This document shows, piece by piece, positions 7,528-15,357 of a stretch of 20,394 nucleotides of DNA (positions within the stretch are counted from its first letter, which is position 1; every line of letters begins with the position of its first letter). The translations under genes and the position numbers were made by a program. This stretch comes from an uncultured bacterium (lineage in GTDB: Bacteria; Gemmatimonadota; Gemmatimonadetes; Longimicrobiales; RSA9). The notes below the pieces were generated by a model. It was not told the DNA's origin, ran no database searches, and saw only the letters and a list, made by a program, of their open reading frames with translations. Location: NCBI GenBank assembly GCA_937889645.1, contig CALBZE010000072.1, positions 1-20,394 on the forward strand. Direction: 5' to 3'.

Positions 7528-9795
7528 ATGACGAAGAAGGCGAAGAGCGCTCCGGCCCACGCAAAGGGCGCCCCGTTCAATCGATACGTCGTGCTGGCGG
7601 CCGCGGCGTTGGTCGGCGCATGCGCCGGCGACTCAACGCCGCTCAGGGTGATCCCGGTCGAGCCGTCCGCGAGTCGGGCGGTGGCGGGGGACCGACTACA
7701 CGGCACCGTCGGCGAGCCGGTCCCGGATTCGCTGGCCGTGCGGGTGACCGACCGTTACTCCAACCCCGTCCCCGGCGTCCGCGTCCGATTCACGGTCCGC
7801 GAGGGCGAAGGCACGGTATCGCCGGAGGTCGCGGTGACCGGGGCCGACGGGATGGCGTACACCGCGTGGACGCTCGGTACGCGGGCGGGCCCGCATGAGG
7901 TGGTCGCGGAGGCGGAGGGGACGCTGCCGGTCCGCTTCACGGCGTACGCGGCGCCGGACGCGCCGGACCGCGAGATGATCTCGGGCGATGGGCAGTATGG
8001 TCTAGCGGGGATGCCGCTCGCCGAGCCGCTCGCGGTCCAGGTTTGGGACCGGTACGGTAACCCGATCGAGGGCTTGCGCGTCGCCTGGGAGGTGACGAAG
8101 GGCGGCGGCCGGGTCGACCCGGCGACGTCCGCGACCGACTCCGCCGGCGTCGCGCGGACGCGCCTCACGCTCGGCCCGGACGAGGAGAACGTCGTCACGG
8201 CGCGCATCGAGGGGCGGCCGGAAGTGACGTTCCGGGCCTTCGCGGGCGACGAGATCAACCTGTCGATCGTGAACGCGTATCTGGTTCAGTCGGTGCAGCG
8301 GCCGGCCGGGGACGTGCCGCTCGTCGCAGGACGCGACGCGATGCTGCGCATCTTCGTCGTCGCGGACCAGGAGGCGCCGGCGCAGCCGGAGGTGCAGGTC
8401 GACTTCTACGTGAACGGCTCGCACGTCGGGAGCGAGCGGGTCTCGGCGCCCCGGCCGCAGGTCCCCGTGAAGCCGAGGGAGGATCTGCTGAACGGGACGT
8501 GGAACCTGCTCGTGCCGGGCGCACGCATCGTCCCCGGGCTCGCGATCCTGGTCACCGTCAACCCGGACGGCTCGATCCCCGAGAGGGATGGAAGCGACAA
8601 CACGTTCCCCGCATCCGGCCAGCCGCTCCCGATCGACGTTCGTGTGCTCGATCCGTTCCGAGTCGTGCTCGTGCCGATCAGGCTCGCCTCCTCGGGCAAG
8701 ACCGGGGACGTGAGCGCCGACAACGCCGCGTCCTACCTCGCGGACGCGCTGGCCATGTTCCCGCTCCCGAGCGCCCAGGTGCGCGTCCACGCGCCGTTCA
8801 CGCCGAGCCCGGCCTCGATGAAGACGGCGGAGGACTGGACCACGGTCCTCCACGAAATTCGCCAGCTGCGCGCCTCGGAGGCGGATCCGGGCTACTACTA
8901 CGGCATCGCGCCGGCCGAGCAGGGCCCGTACTGCGGGCTCGGCTACATCGGCGTCGCGGTCGCGGTCGGCCTGGACATCTGCGGAGGCGGTACCGCCGCG
9001 CACGAGTGGGGCCACAACTTCGGGCGTTTGCACGCGCCCTGCGGCGGGCCGGCCGATCCCGACGCGGGCTACCCCTACCCGGAGGCGTCGATCGGCGTGT
9101 ACGGCTTCGACGTCGCCAAGCGCCAGGTCCGGGTTCCGTCGCAGTACTACGACCTCATGTCCTACTGCGACCCGGCGTGGATCAGCGATTACACGTACGA
9201 GGCGGTGCTGGACTTCCGCGCGAGCGAGAAGATCCGGTGGGACAAGGCCGCGCGGGGTGAATCGGTACTGATGGTCTGGGGTCGGATCGACGGCGACGTC
9301 GCCGTCCTCGAGCCGGCGTACGAGATCGACGCGCCGGCCGCGCTCCCGATGCGGCCGGGGCCGTACCGGCTCCAGGGGCTCGATGCGGCGGGCGGCGTCG
9401 TCTTCGAGCTGTCGTTCGAGCCCGACCGCCTCGGGCACGGCCCCGACTCGCGGCACTTCTCGTTTGCCGTGCCCGCGAGCGTGGCGCAGACGGGTCGCCT
9501 GGAGCGGCTGCGCCTGATCGGTCCCGGCGGCGTGATCGCGGAACGGTCGCGGCAGCCGGCGGTCCCGGCGGCCCCGGCGCCCCGGGCCGAGGCGGCCGGC
9601 CCCGGCCGCATGCAGGTCCGCTGGAACGACGCCGGCGCGCCGCTGGTCGTCGTACGCGACGCCGCGACCGGCCAGATCCTCTCCTTCGCGCGCGGCGGCG
9701 CGGCCACGATCTGGTCGGACGCGCGACACGTCGAGCTGATCGTCTCGGACGGGGTGGCGAACCGCTCGCGCGAGCGGGTGGAAGTCCAGCGCTAG
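7528..9795 (+). CDS. Lipoprotein metzincin-type metalloprotease with two Ig-like domains
   Basis: The protein has 755 residues. The N-terminus is a lipoprotein signal with a 20-residue basic lead and lipobox LVGAC (Cys32). Two invasin-like Ig-fold repeats follow (about 40-150 and 150-240), each with a (D/R)YxNP(V/I) turn and a T(G/D)xxGxA(Y/R)T strand. A CARDB-like beta domain spans about 245-370. The catalytic region has H492-E-W-G-H496-x5-H502 and a Met-turn at Met544 (YDLMSY), the metzincin signature; several nearby Cys residues could form disulfides. Another beta domain follows at about 590-755. It is likely a surface-anchored protease of the broad M43/M66-like kind; the exact family needs a profile search. 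GAAGGA precedes the ATG. The stop overlaps that of the opposing KAS III-like gene. Confidence 0.88.
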   Translation: MTKKAKSAPAHAKGAPFNRYVVLAAAALVGACAGDSTPLRVIPVEPSASRAVAGDRLHGTVGEPVPDSLAVRVTDRYSNPVPGVRVRFTVREGEGTVSPEVAVTGADGMAYTAWTLGTRAGPHEVVAEAEGTLPVRFTAYAAPDAPDREMISGDGQYGLAGMPLAEPLAVQVWDRYGNPIEGLRVAWEVTKGGGRVDPATSATDSAGVARTRLTLGPDEENVVTARIEGRPEVTFRAFAGDEINLSIVNAYLVQSVQRPAGDVPLVAGRDAMLRIFVVADQEAPAQPEVQVDFYVNGSHVGSERVSAPRPQVPVKPREDLLNGTWNLLVPGARIVPGLAILVTVNPDGSIPERDGSDNTFPASGQPLPIDVRVLDPFRVVLVPIRLASSGKTGDVSADNAASYLADALAMFPLPSAQVRVHAPFTPSPASMKTAEDWTTVLHEIRQLRASEADPGYYYGIAPAEQGPYCGLGYIGVAVAVGLDICGGGTAAHEWGHNFGRLHAPCGGPADPDAGYPYPEASIGVYGFDVAKRQVRVPSQYYDLMSYCDPAWISDYTYEAVLDFRASEKIRWDKAARGESVLMVWGRIDGDVAVLEPAYEIDAPAALPMRPGPYRLQGLDAAGGVVFELSFEPDRLGHGPDSRHFSFAVPASVAQTGRLERLRLIGPGGVIAERSRQPAVPAAPAPRAEAAGPGRMQVRWNDAGAPLVVVRDAATGQILSFARGGAATIWSDARHVELIVSDGVANRSRERVEVQR

Positions 9796-10769
9796 CGCCC
9801 GCCCAGCACGACCGCGCCCGCCGTCGCGCCGGCGCCGAACGAGACGAGGAGGACCGGCGCGTCGGCCGGGAGCCGCCCCGACCTCGCGGCCTCGTCGAGC
9901 GCGATCGGGATCGTGGCCGCGCCGGTGTTGCCGTAGCGGTCGATGTTGATGAAGACCCGCTCGAGCGGGACGCCGGCCTCGCGGGCGAACGCCTCCAGGA
10001 TCCGCAGGTTCGCCTGGTGCGGCACGACGAGCGCGACGTCGTCGATGCCGAGCCCCGCGCGCTCGAGCGCGAGCGCGGCCTGCGCGGCCATCGTGCGGAC
10101 CGACTGGCGGAACAGCTTCGTCCCCTCCATCCGCAGCAGGTGCGCACGCTCCTCGAGGACGCGCTCGTCGAAGGGGCGGCGCGCGCCGCCGCCGGGTCGC
10201 ACGAGCGCGCCGGCGAGCCGGCCGTCGGCCCACCAGGCCGAGGCGCGGATCGCGAGCGGGCCGTCGCCGGCCGCGAGGACCACGGCGCCCGCGCCGTCGC
10301 CGAAGAGCGGGCCGGTCTGCGGGTCGGCGCGGTCGACCACGGTCGACAGCTTGTCGACGCCTACGACCAGCGCGTGTTCTGCGTGCCCGGCGCGGAGCAG
10401 CGCGGCCGCGGTGACGAGTGCGTGGATCCACCCCGCGAACCCCGCCTCGATGTCGAAGCACGCCGCGCCCGTCGCGCCGAGCTCGGCCTGGATCTCCGCC
10501 GCGGTCGGCGGCGTCAGGTGGTCCGGCGTCGACGTCGCGACGACGATCAGCCCGATCGCGTCCGCGCCCAGCCCGGCGTCGTCGAGCGCGGCGCGCGCCG
10601 CGTGCGCGCCCATCGCGGCCGAGCCCACGTCCGGCCCGGCGACCCGCCGCTCGCGGATCCCCGTGCGACGCACGATCCAGTCGTCCGTCACGCCCGCCGC
10701 CGCGGCGATCTCGGCGTTCCGCACGATCTGCGGCGGGAGATGACGCCCCGTTCCAACGATCCTTGGCAT
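9792..10769 (-). CDS. 3-oxoacyl-ACP synthase III-like protein lacking the nucleophilic cysteine
   Basis: The protein has 325 residues, the usual KAS III (FabH) length. Matching features include the N-terminal G(T)GRHLPP segment, TGI(R)ERR, STPDHL, FGDGAGAVVL, VPHQAN with His251, and YGNTGAA with Asn281. These correspond to the catalytic His and Asn of FabH. At the nucleophile position (AACAGF in E. coli FabH, Cys112) this protein reads EAGFAGW, with Phe111. Condensation through an acyl-Cys intermediate is therefore not expected; decarboxylation, acyl transfer by another route, or a binding role are possible. The nearest Cys is residue 105, six positions earlier. There is no Shine-Dalgarno; a -10-like TATCGT sits seven bases before the ATG. 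Its stop shares CTAG with the opposing gene. I give no symbol because the FabH reaction is doubtful. Confidence 0.88.
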   Translation of the reverse strand: MPRIVGTGRHLPPQIVRNAEIAAAAGVTDDWIVRRTGIRERRVAGPDVGSAAMGAHAARAALDDAGLGADAIGLIVVATSTPDHLTPPTAAEIQAELGATGAACFDIEAGFAGWIHALVTAAALLRAGHAEHALVVGVDKLSTVVDRADPQTGPLFGDGAGAVVLAAGDGPLAIRASAWWADGRLAGALVRPGGGARRPFDERVLEERAHLLRMEGTKLFRQSVRTMAAQAALALERAGLGIDDVALVVPHQANLRILEAFAREAGVPLERVFINIDRYGNTGAATIPIALDEAARSGRLPADAPVLLVSFGAGATAGAVVLGGR

Positions 10770-10776
10770 GCCGGAA

Positions 10777-10805
10777 ACGATAGGAGGTGGGCGTCGGGCG
10801 TTCCA
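10777..10805 (-). promoter_or_regulatory. Putative promoter giving a leaderless KAS III-like transcript
   Basis: On the minus strand, TGGAAC (10800-10805) is followed after 17 bases by TATCGT (10777-10782), and only seven bases separate TATCGT from the ATG. A start site at normal distance would fall on or next to the start codon. No Shine-Dalgarno is present. Confidence 0.35.
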
Positions 10806-10908
10806 GCCCCGGCGGACCCGGCGGCCGCGGCGGTCGGTCGGCGACGGCGGTTGGCGCGGGAGCGGCGGTTCCCGGGAGACTTCGCGCGACGCCGCGTCGC
10901 CCGCCCCG

Positions 10909-10937
10909 TGGTGCCGAATGGGCGGCGCCTCTATCTT
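10909..10937 (+). promoter_or_regulatory. Putative promoter giving a leaderless pabBC transcript
   Basis: TGGTGC (10909-10914) is followed after 17 bases by TATCTT (10932-10937), with eight bases between that and the ATG at 10946. No Shine-Dalgarno lies in front of the ATG. The arrangement mirrors the divergent gene on the other side of this 176-bp gap. Confidence 0.35.
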
Positions 10938-10945
10938 TCCGCGCC

Positions 10946-12823
10946 ATGAGCCGTTCGACGACCGTCCCGCCCGCCCCCGAGGCCTCGCCGGCGCCCGCGC
11001 CGACCGGCGCCGCGGTTTCCGTCCAGGCCGCACCGTTCGCAATCCTCGAGTTCCCCGGGCCCGACGTCCCGCCGGGCGGGCTGGTCTTCGCCGATCCGGT
11101 CGAGGTGATCGTCGCGGAGCGGCTGGAGGAGGTGCGCCCGGTGCTGGACGCCGTCGAGCGCGCCGCCGCGCGGGGGGTGCACGCGGTCGGGTTCGTCGCA
11201 TACGAGGCGGCGCCCGCGTTCGACCCCACGCTCGTCACCTGTCCGCCGGGCGCGCTGCCGCTGGCGTGGTTCGCGGTGTTCCGGGCGGCTGAGCCTGCGC
11301 ACGGAGCGGGGGGCGCGCCGTTCACGCTCTCCCCCTGGGAGCCGAACATCTCCCGCCAGCGTTACGACGCCGCCATCGCCGCGATCCGTGAGGCGATCGC
11401 GCGCGGCGAGACGTATCAGGTCAACCACACGCTGCGGCTGCGGGCGACGTTCGAGGGGGACGCGACGTCGTTCTACCGCCGGCTCCGGGCTGCGCAGGGC
11501 GCGGGGTACGGCGCGTACCTCGACACCGGACGGCACCGGATCGTCTCGGCCTCGCCCGAGCTGTTCTTCAGCCGACGCGGTACGCGGGTGACGACGCGGC
11601 CGATGAAGGGGACGCGGCCGCGCGGCCGCTGGCTCGAGGAGGACGAGGCCGCGGCGCGCGCGCTCGCGGCGTCGGTCAAGGATCGGGCCGAGAACCTCAT
11701 GATCGTCGACCTGCTGCGTAATGACCTGGGCCGCGTCGCGCGATTCGGCACGGTCCGCGTGCCGCGCCTCTTCGACGTCGAGCGCTACCCGACGGTCTGG
11801 CAGATGACATCGACGATCGAGGCGGACGTGCCCGAGGGGACGTCGCTCGCGACGCTCTTCGCCGCGCTCTTCCCGTGCGGCTCGGTGACCGGCGCGCCGA
11901 AGGTCGCGACGATGCGGCTCATCGCCGCGCTCGAGGAGGCGCCGCGCGGCGTGTACTGCGGCGCGATCGGGTGGGTGCGCCCCGGCGGCGACTGCGTCTT
12001 CAACGTCGCGATCCGGACGGTCCACATCGACGCGGCGACGGGGCGCGCCGAATACGGCGTGGGTGGCGGGATCACGTGGGACTCGACGCCCGAGGGCGAG
12101 TACGCCGAAGCGCTCGCCAAGGCCGCGGTCCTCACGCACGAGACGCCTGCTTTCGAGCTGATCGAGACGCTACGGCTGGAGGACGGCCGGTACGCCCGGC
12201 TGGAGCGGCACCTCGCGCGGCTCGCGGCGTCGGCGCGGTATTTCGGGTGGCCGGATCCAACCGATTCGGCTCGCGCGGCGCTCGAAGCGTATGCGACGGG
12301 GCTCGCGCGGGGCGGCGGCGCGGGCACGGTGCACCGGGTTCGGCTGCTCGTCGGCGCGGGCGGCGACGCGCGGGTCGAGGGGCGGCCGCTCGACGACGAG
12401 GTGGCGGTTGGGCAGGCATCCGCGCCGAGCGACACGGGTCCGGTCGCGGCGCCCGCGCTCCCCGTCGCGATCGCGAGCCGCCCGGTCTCGCGCCGCGACC
12501 GGTTCCGCTTTCACAAGACGACGCGCCGCGAGTGCCTGGACGCGCTCCGCGCCGAACGGCCGAACGCGTTCGACGCGCTGCTGTACAACGAGGAGGGCGA
12601 GTTCACCGAGTTCACGCGCGGGAACCTCGTCGTCGCGCTGGACGGGGCGCTGTGGACGCCGCCGCGCGATTGCGGGTTACTGGCCGGCGTCCTCCGCGAC
12701 GAGTGCATCGAGCGCGGCGAGATCCGCGAGAGGGTGATCCACCGCGAGGACCTCGAGCGCGCCGACGCCGTCTGGTTCATCAACAGTCTGCGAGGGTGGG
12801 TGCCGGTGAGGGTGGAGTGGTGA
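10946..12823 (+). CDS. pabBC: Fused aminodeoxychorismate synthase component I and 4-amino-4-deoxychorismate lyase
   Basis: The protein has 625 residues in two parts. Residues about 30-400 are the chorismate-binding PabB domain: ETYQVNHT, PELFF, PMKGTRPRG with Lys221 (the PIKGT-type lysine that separates PabB from the PIAGT of anthranilate synthase), DLLRNDLGR, CGSVTGAPK and GAIGW. Residues about 400-625 are a class IV PLP aminotransferase-fold PabC domain with the candidate PLP lysine Lys524 (FHKTTR) and the EFTEFTRGN cofactor-binding segment. Together they would convert chorismate plus ammonia to aminodeoxychorismate and then to p-aminobenzoate and pyruvate, in folate synthesis. No PabA glutaminase is in the window, so it must be supplied elsewhere. 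The open frame extends upstream to a GTG at 10787 with a good Shine-Dalgarno, but that lead is Gly/Arg/Pro low-complexity and the domain starts after 10946. Confidence 0.94.
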   Translation: MSRSTTVPPAPEASPAPAPTGAAVSVQAAPFAILEFPGPDVPPGGLVFADPVEVIVAERLEEVRPVLDAVERAAARGVHAVGFVAYEAAPAFDPTLVTCPPGALPLAWFAVFRAAEPAHGAGGAPFTLSPWEPNISRQRYDAAIAAIREAIARGETYQVNHTLRLRATFEGDATSFYRRLRAAQGAGYGAYLDTGRHRIVSASPELFFSRRGTRVTTRPMKGTRPRGRWLEEDEAAARALAASVKDRAENLMIVDLLRNDLGRVARFGTVRVPRLFDVERYPTVWQMTSTIEADVPEGTSLATLFAALFPCGSVTGAPKVATMRLIAALEEAPRGVYCGAIGWVRPGGDCVFNVAIRTVHIDAATGRAEYGVGGGITWDSTPEGEYAEALAKAAVLTHETPAFELIETLRLEDGRYARLERHLARLAASARYFGWPDPTDSARAALEAYATGLARGGGAGTVHRVRLLVGAGGDARVEGRPLDDEVAVGQASAPSDTGPVAAPALPVAIASRPVSRRDRFRFHKTTRRECLDALRAERPNAFDALLYNEEGEFTEFTRGNLVVALDGALWTPPRDCGLLAGVLRDECIERGEIRERVIHREDLERADAVWFINSLRGWVPVRVEW

Positions 12824-12966
12824 GCGGGGGCGCGGGCACGCGCGGGAGGGCTCGCGCGAGGGACCGGTCGCGCACGGTGAGGCGCCACTGCCGCGCGTTC
12901 CGGCCCGTCGACCGAGTCGGATCATTCACGATCCACCGATTTCACACACGCTGAGGGGGAGTCGAA

Positions 12967-15216
12967 ATGTCGATTCAGGACACATCGAGTCGGGAGGAAA
13001 CGATCGTGACGCGGGCGCGGGCGGCCGGTGGGTGCGCCGCGTGCGCGCTGGTCGTCGCCGCGGCGCTCTCGCCCGCCGACGCCGCGGCGCAAACGATCCG
13101 CTACCCGGAGACGAAGAAGGTCGACGTCGTCGACGACTACCACGGCACGCGCGTCGCCGACCCGTACCGCTGGCTCGAGGACACGAACGCGCCGGAGACG
13201 CAGGCGTGGATCTCCGCGCAGAACGCCCTCACCTTCGGGTACCTCGCCACGATCCCGGAGCGCGAGGCGATCCGCGCGCGGCTCACCGAGTTGTGGAACT
13301 ACCCCAGGCACGGCACGCCGTACCGAGAGGGCGGCAAGATCTTCTTCTTCAAGAACGACGGACTGCAGAACCAGTCCGTCCTGTACGTCCAGGAGTCGTT
13401 GGACGGCGAGGCGCGCGTGCTCCTCGACCCGAACAAGCTGTCGGAGGACGGGACCGTCGCCCTCAGCACCACGGCGGTGAGCCCCGACGGGCGGTACCTG
13501 GCCTACGGCGTCTCGTCCGGCGGGTCCGACTGGCAGGAGTTCCACGTCCGCGACATCGCGACCGGTCGCGACCTCCCCGACCGGATCCAATGGGTCAAGT
13601 TCTCCGGCGCGACGTGGACCAAGGACGGGAAGGGCTTCTTCTACTCGCGCTACGACGAGCCCAAGGAGGGGGATGCCCTCCTGGTCGCGAACCGCAACCA
13701 GAAGCTGTACTACCACGTCGTCGGGACGCCGCAGGCCGAGGATCGGCTGATCTACGAGCGCCCGGACCAGCCCGAGTGGAGCTTCGGCACGGACCTGACC
13801 CACGATGGCCGCTACCTGATCGTCTACGTCTTCCACGGCACGGACGAGCGCGAGCGGATCTACGTCATGGACCTCGGCGACCCGATGGCGCCCGACCTCG
13901 ATGCGCCGATCACGCCGGTGCTCGACGAATTCGACGCGTCGTACAGCGTGATCGCCGTGCTGCCGCCGGCCGATGGGTCCGGCGCGGCGCCGACCGTCTA
14001 CGTGCACACGGACAACGGCGCGCCGCGCGGGCGGATCGTCGCCTTCCCGCTCGACGATCCGTCGCCGGCGAAGTGGCGCACGATCGTGCCCGAGGGCGAC
14101 GACGCGATGCAGTGGGCGAGCTACATCGGCGGGCGCCTCGTCGTCGGCTACCTGGCCGACGCGTCGAGCCGCGTCCGCTTCTACGCGCTGGATGGCGCCG
14201 CGCTCGGCGAGCTGGCGCTCCCCGGGATCGGATCGGTCGGTGGGTTCAGCGGACGGCCCGAGGACACGGAGGTCTTCTACTCCTTCACGTCGTTCGCCCA
14301 GCCGACGACGATCTACCGCTACGACCTCGAGAAGGGCGAGGGTTCGGTCTTCCACGCGCCCGAGGTGGCGTTCGACCCGAGCCTGTACGAGACGAAGCAG
14401 GTCTTTTACACGTCGAAGGACGGCACGCGGGTGCCGATGTTCATCACGCACCGGAAGGGGATAAAGCTCGACGGTTCGAACCCGACCTACCTCTACGGCT
14501 ACGGCGGGTTCAACATCCCGATGACGCCGAGCTTCTCGGTGGCGAACCTGGTCTGGCTCGAGATGGGCGGCGTGTACGCGATGCCGAACCTGCGCGGCGG
14601 CGGCGAGTACGGCCGCGAGTGGCACCAGGCCGGGACGAAGGAGCGCAAGCAGAACGTCTTCGACGACTTCATCGCGGCGGCCGAGTACCTGATCCGCGAG
14701 GGGTACACGAGTCCGTCCAAGCTCGCGATCGGCGGCGGCTCGAACGGCGGGCTGCTCGTCGGCGCGGTGATGCACCAGCGCCCCGACCTCTTCGCCGTCG
14801 CGCACCCGGCCGTCGGCGTGATGGACATGCTTCGCTTCCACAAATTCACGATCGGGTGGGCCTGGGTCTCGGACTACGGCTCGTCCGAGGACCCGGCGAT
14901 GTTCCCGTACCTCTACGCGTACTCGCCCTACCACAACCTGAAGCCGGGCGTGTGTTACCCCGCCACGCTGGTCACGACCGGCGACCACGACGACCGCGTC
15001 GTCCCCGGCCACTCGTTCAAGTTCGCCGCTCGCCTGCAGGAGTCGCAGTCCTGCGCCCGACCGACGCTGATCCGGATCGAGACGCGCGCCGGCCACGGCG
15101 CCGGCAAGCCGACGAGCAAGGCGATCGAGGAGGCGGCGGATGTGTTGGCGTTTAGGGTGAGGAATCTGGGGGTGGAGCTGCCGGCCGGGTTTGGTGGGAG
15201 AGGGGTGATGGAGTAG
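12967..15216 (+). CDS. Exported prolyl oligopeptidase family serine peptidase (S9A)
   Basis: The protein has 749 residues. An N-terminal signal peptide ends near residue 42 (DAAAQ). It is followed by the S9A entry motif (DDYHGTRVADPYRWLED), a seven-blade propeller (about 120-450) and the alpha/beta hydrolase domain (about 460-730). Catalytic residues align with porcine POP Ser554/Asp641/His680: Ser592 in GGGSNGG, Asp675 in DHDDRVV with the substrate-binding Arg677 beside it, and His710 in RAGHGAG. It should cleave short peptides after proline in the periplasm. A GTG at 13006 with GGAGG upstream is an equally good start and gives a shorter, more typical signal peptide; the ATG also has GAGGGGGA. 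The TAG stop directly touches the heptamer repeats at 15217. Confidence 0.96.
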   Translation: MSIQDTSSREETIVTRARAAGGCAACALVVAAALSPADAAAQTIRYPETKKVDVVDDYHGTRVADPYRWLEDTNAPETQAWISAQNALTFGYLATIPEREAIRARLTELWNYPRHGTPYREGGKIFFFKNDGLQNQSVLYVQESLDGEARVLLDPNKLSEDGTVALSTTAVSPDGRYLAYGVSSGGSDWQEFHVRDIATGRDLPDRIQWVKFSGATWTKDGKGFFYSRYDEPKEGDALLVANRNQKLYYHVVGTPQAEDRLIYERPDQPEWSFGTDLTHDGRYLIVYVFHGTDERERIYVMDLGDPMAPDLDAPITPVLDEFDASYSVIAVLPPADGSGAAPTVYVHTDNGAPRGRIVAFPLDDPSPAKWRTIVPEGDDAMQWASYIGGRLVVGYLADASSRVRFYALDGAALGELALPGIGSVGGFSGRPEDTEVFYSFTSFAQPTTIYRYDLEKGEGSVFHAPEVAFDPSLYETKQVFYTSKDGTRVPMFITHRKGIKLDGSNPTYLYGYGGFNIPMTPSFSVANLVWLEMGGVYAMPNLRGGGEYGREWHQAGTKERKQNVFDDFIAAAEYLIREGYTSPSKLAIGGGSNGGLLVGAVMHQRPDLFAVAHPAVGVMDMLRFHKFTIGWAWVSDYGSSEDPAMFPYLYAYSPYHNLKPGVCYPATLVTTGDHDDRVVPGHSFKFAARLQESQSCARPTLIRIETRAGHGAGKPTSKAIEEAADVLAFRVRNLGVELPAGFGGRGVME

Positions 15217-15279
15217 GGGGCTCGGGGCTCAGGGCTCAGGGATCGGGCGTCGGGCGTCGGGCGTCGGGGCCTGGGGGAG
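15217..15279. repeat. Phased 7-bp repeat array, left arm of heptamer locus 2
   Basis: Nine heptamers in unbroken phase begin on the base after the prolyl oligopeptidase stop: GGGGCTC twice, AGGGCTC, AGGGATC, GGGCGTC three times, GGGGCCT and GGGGGAG. Positions 15217-15241 are an exact 25-bp inverted match to 15324-15348, with 82 bases between. The 43-bp centre (15280-15322) is GC-rich with no gene. No T-tract follows either arm. Confidence 0.9.
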
Positions 15280-15322
15280 CGACGCCGTGGGCTCGACCCC
15301 GGGGCCCAGCGCTGCCCGGCAC

Positions 15323-15357
15323 CCCCTGAGCCCTGAGCCCCGAGCCCCGAGCCCTAG
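15323..15357. repeat. Phased 7-bp repeat array, right arm of heptamer locus 2
   Basis: Five heptamers are present: CCCCTGA, GCCCTGA, GCCCCGA twice, then GCCCTAG. The CTA of the last unit (15354-15356) is the TAG stop of the minus-strand hydrolase gene. A 23-bp stretch here (15325-15347) is identical to 295-317 in locus 1. Confidence 0.9.

Noticed and set aside
10787..10945. Upstream extension of pabBC to a GTG at 10787 with an AGGAGG in front
   Set aside because: The added 53 residues are Gly/Arg/Pro/Ala low-complexity and outside the PabB domain. The AGGAGG is the complement of sequence in the divergent KAS III-like promoter.
8002..11349. Long minus-strand open frame across the metzincin, KAS III-like and pabBC genes
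   Set aside because: It runs antisense to or out of frame with three well-supported genes and has Arg/Ala/Gly-rich composition without motifs.
12824..12966. Terminator between pabBC and the prolyl oligopeptidase gene
   Set aside because: Short GC palindromes exist (for example CTCGCGCGAG), but no T-tract or stable long stem follows the stop.
12922..15096. Minus-strand frame opposite the prolyl oligopeptidase gene
   Set aside because: It is an Arg/Val/Asp-rich antisense shadow; the plus strand has an intact catalytic triad.
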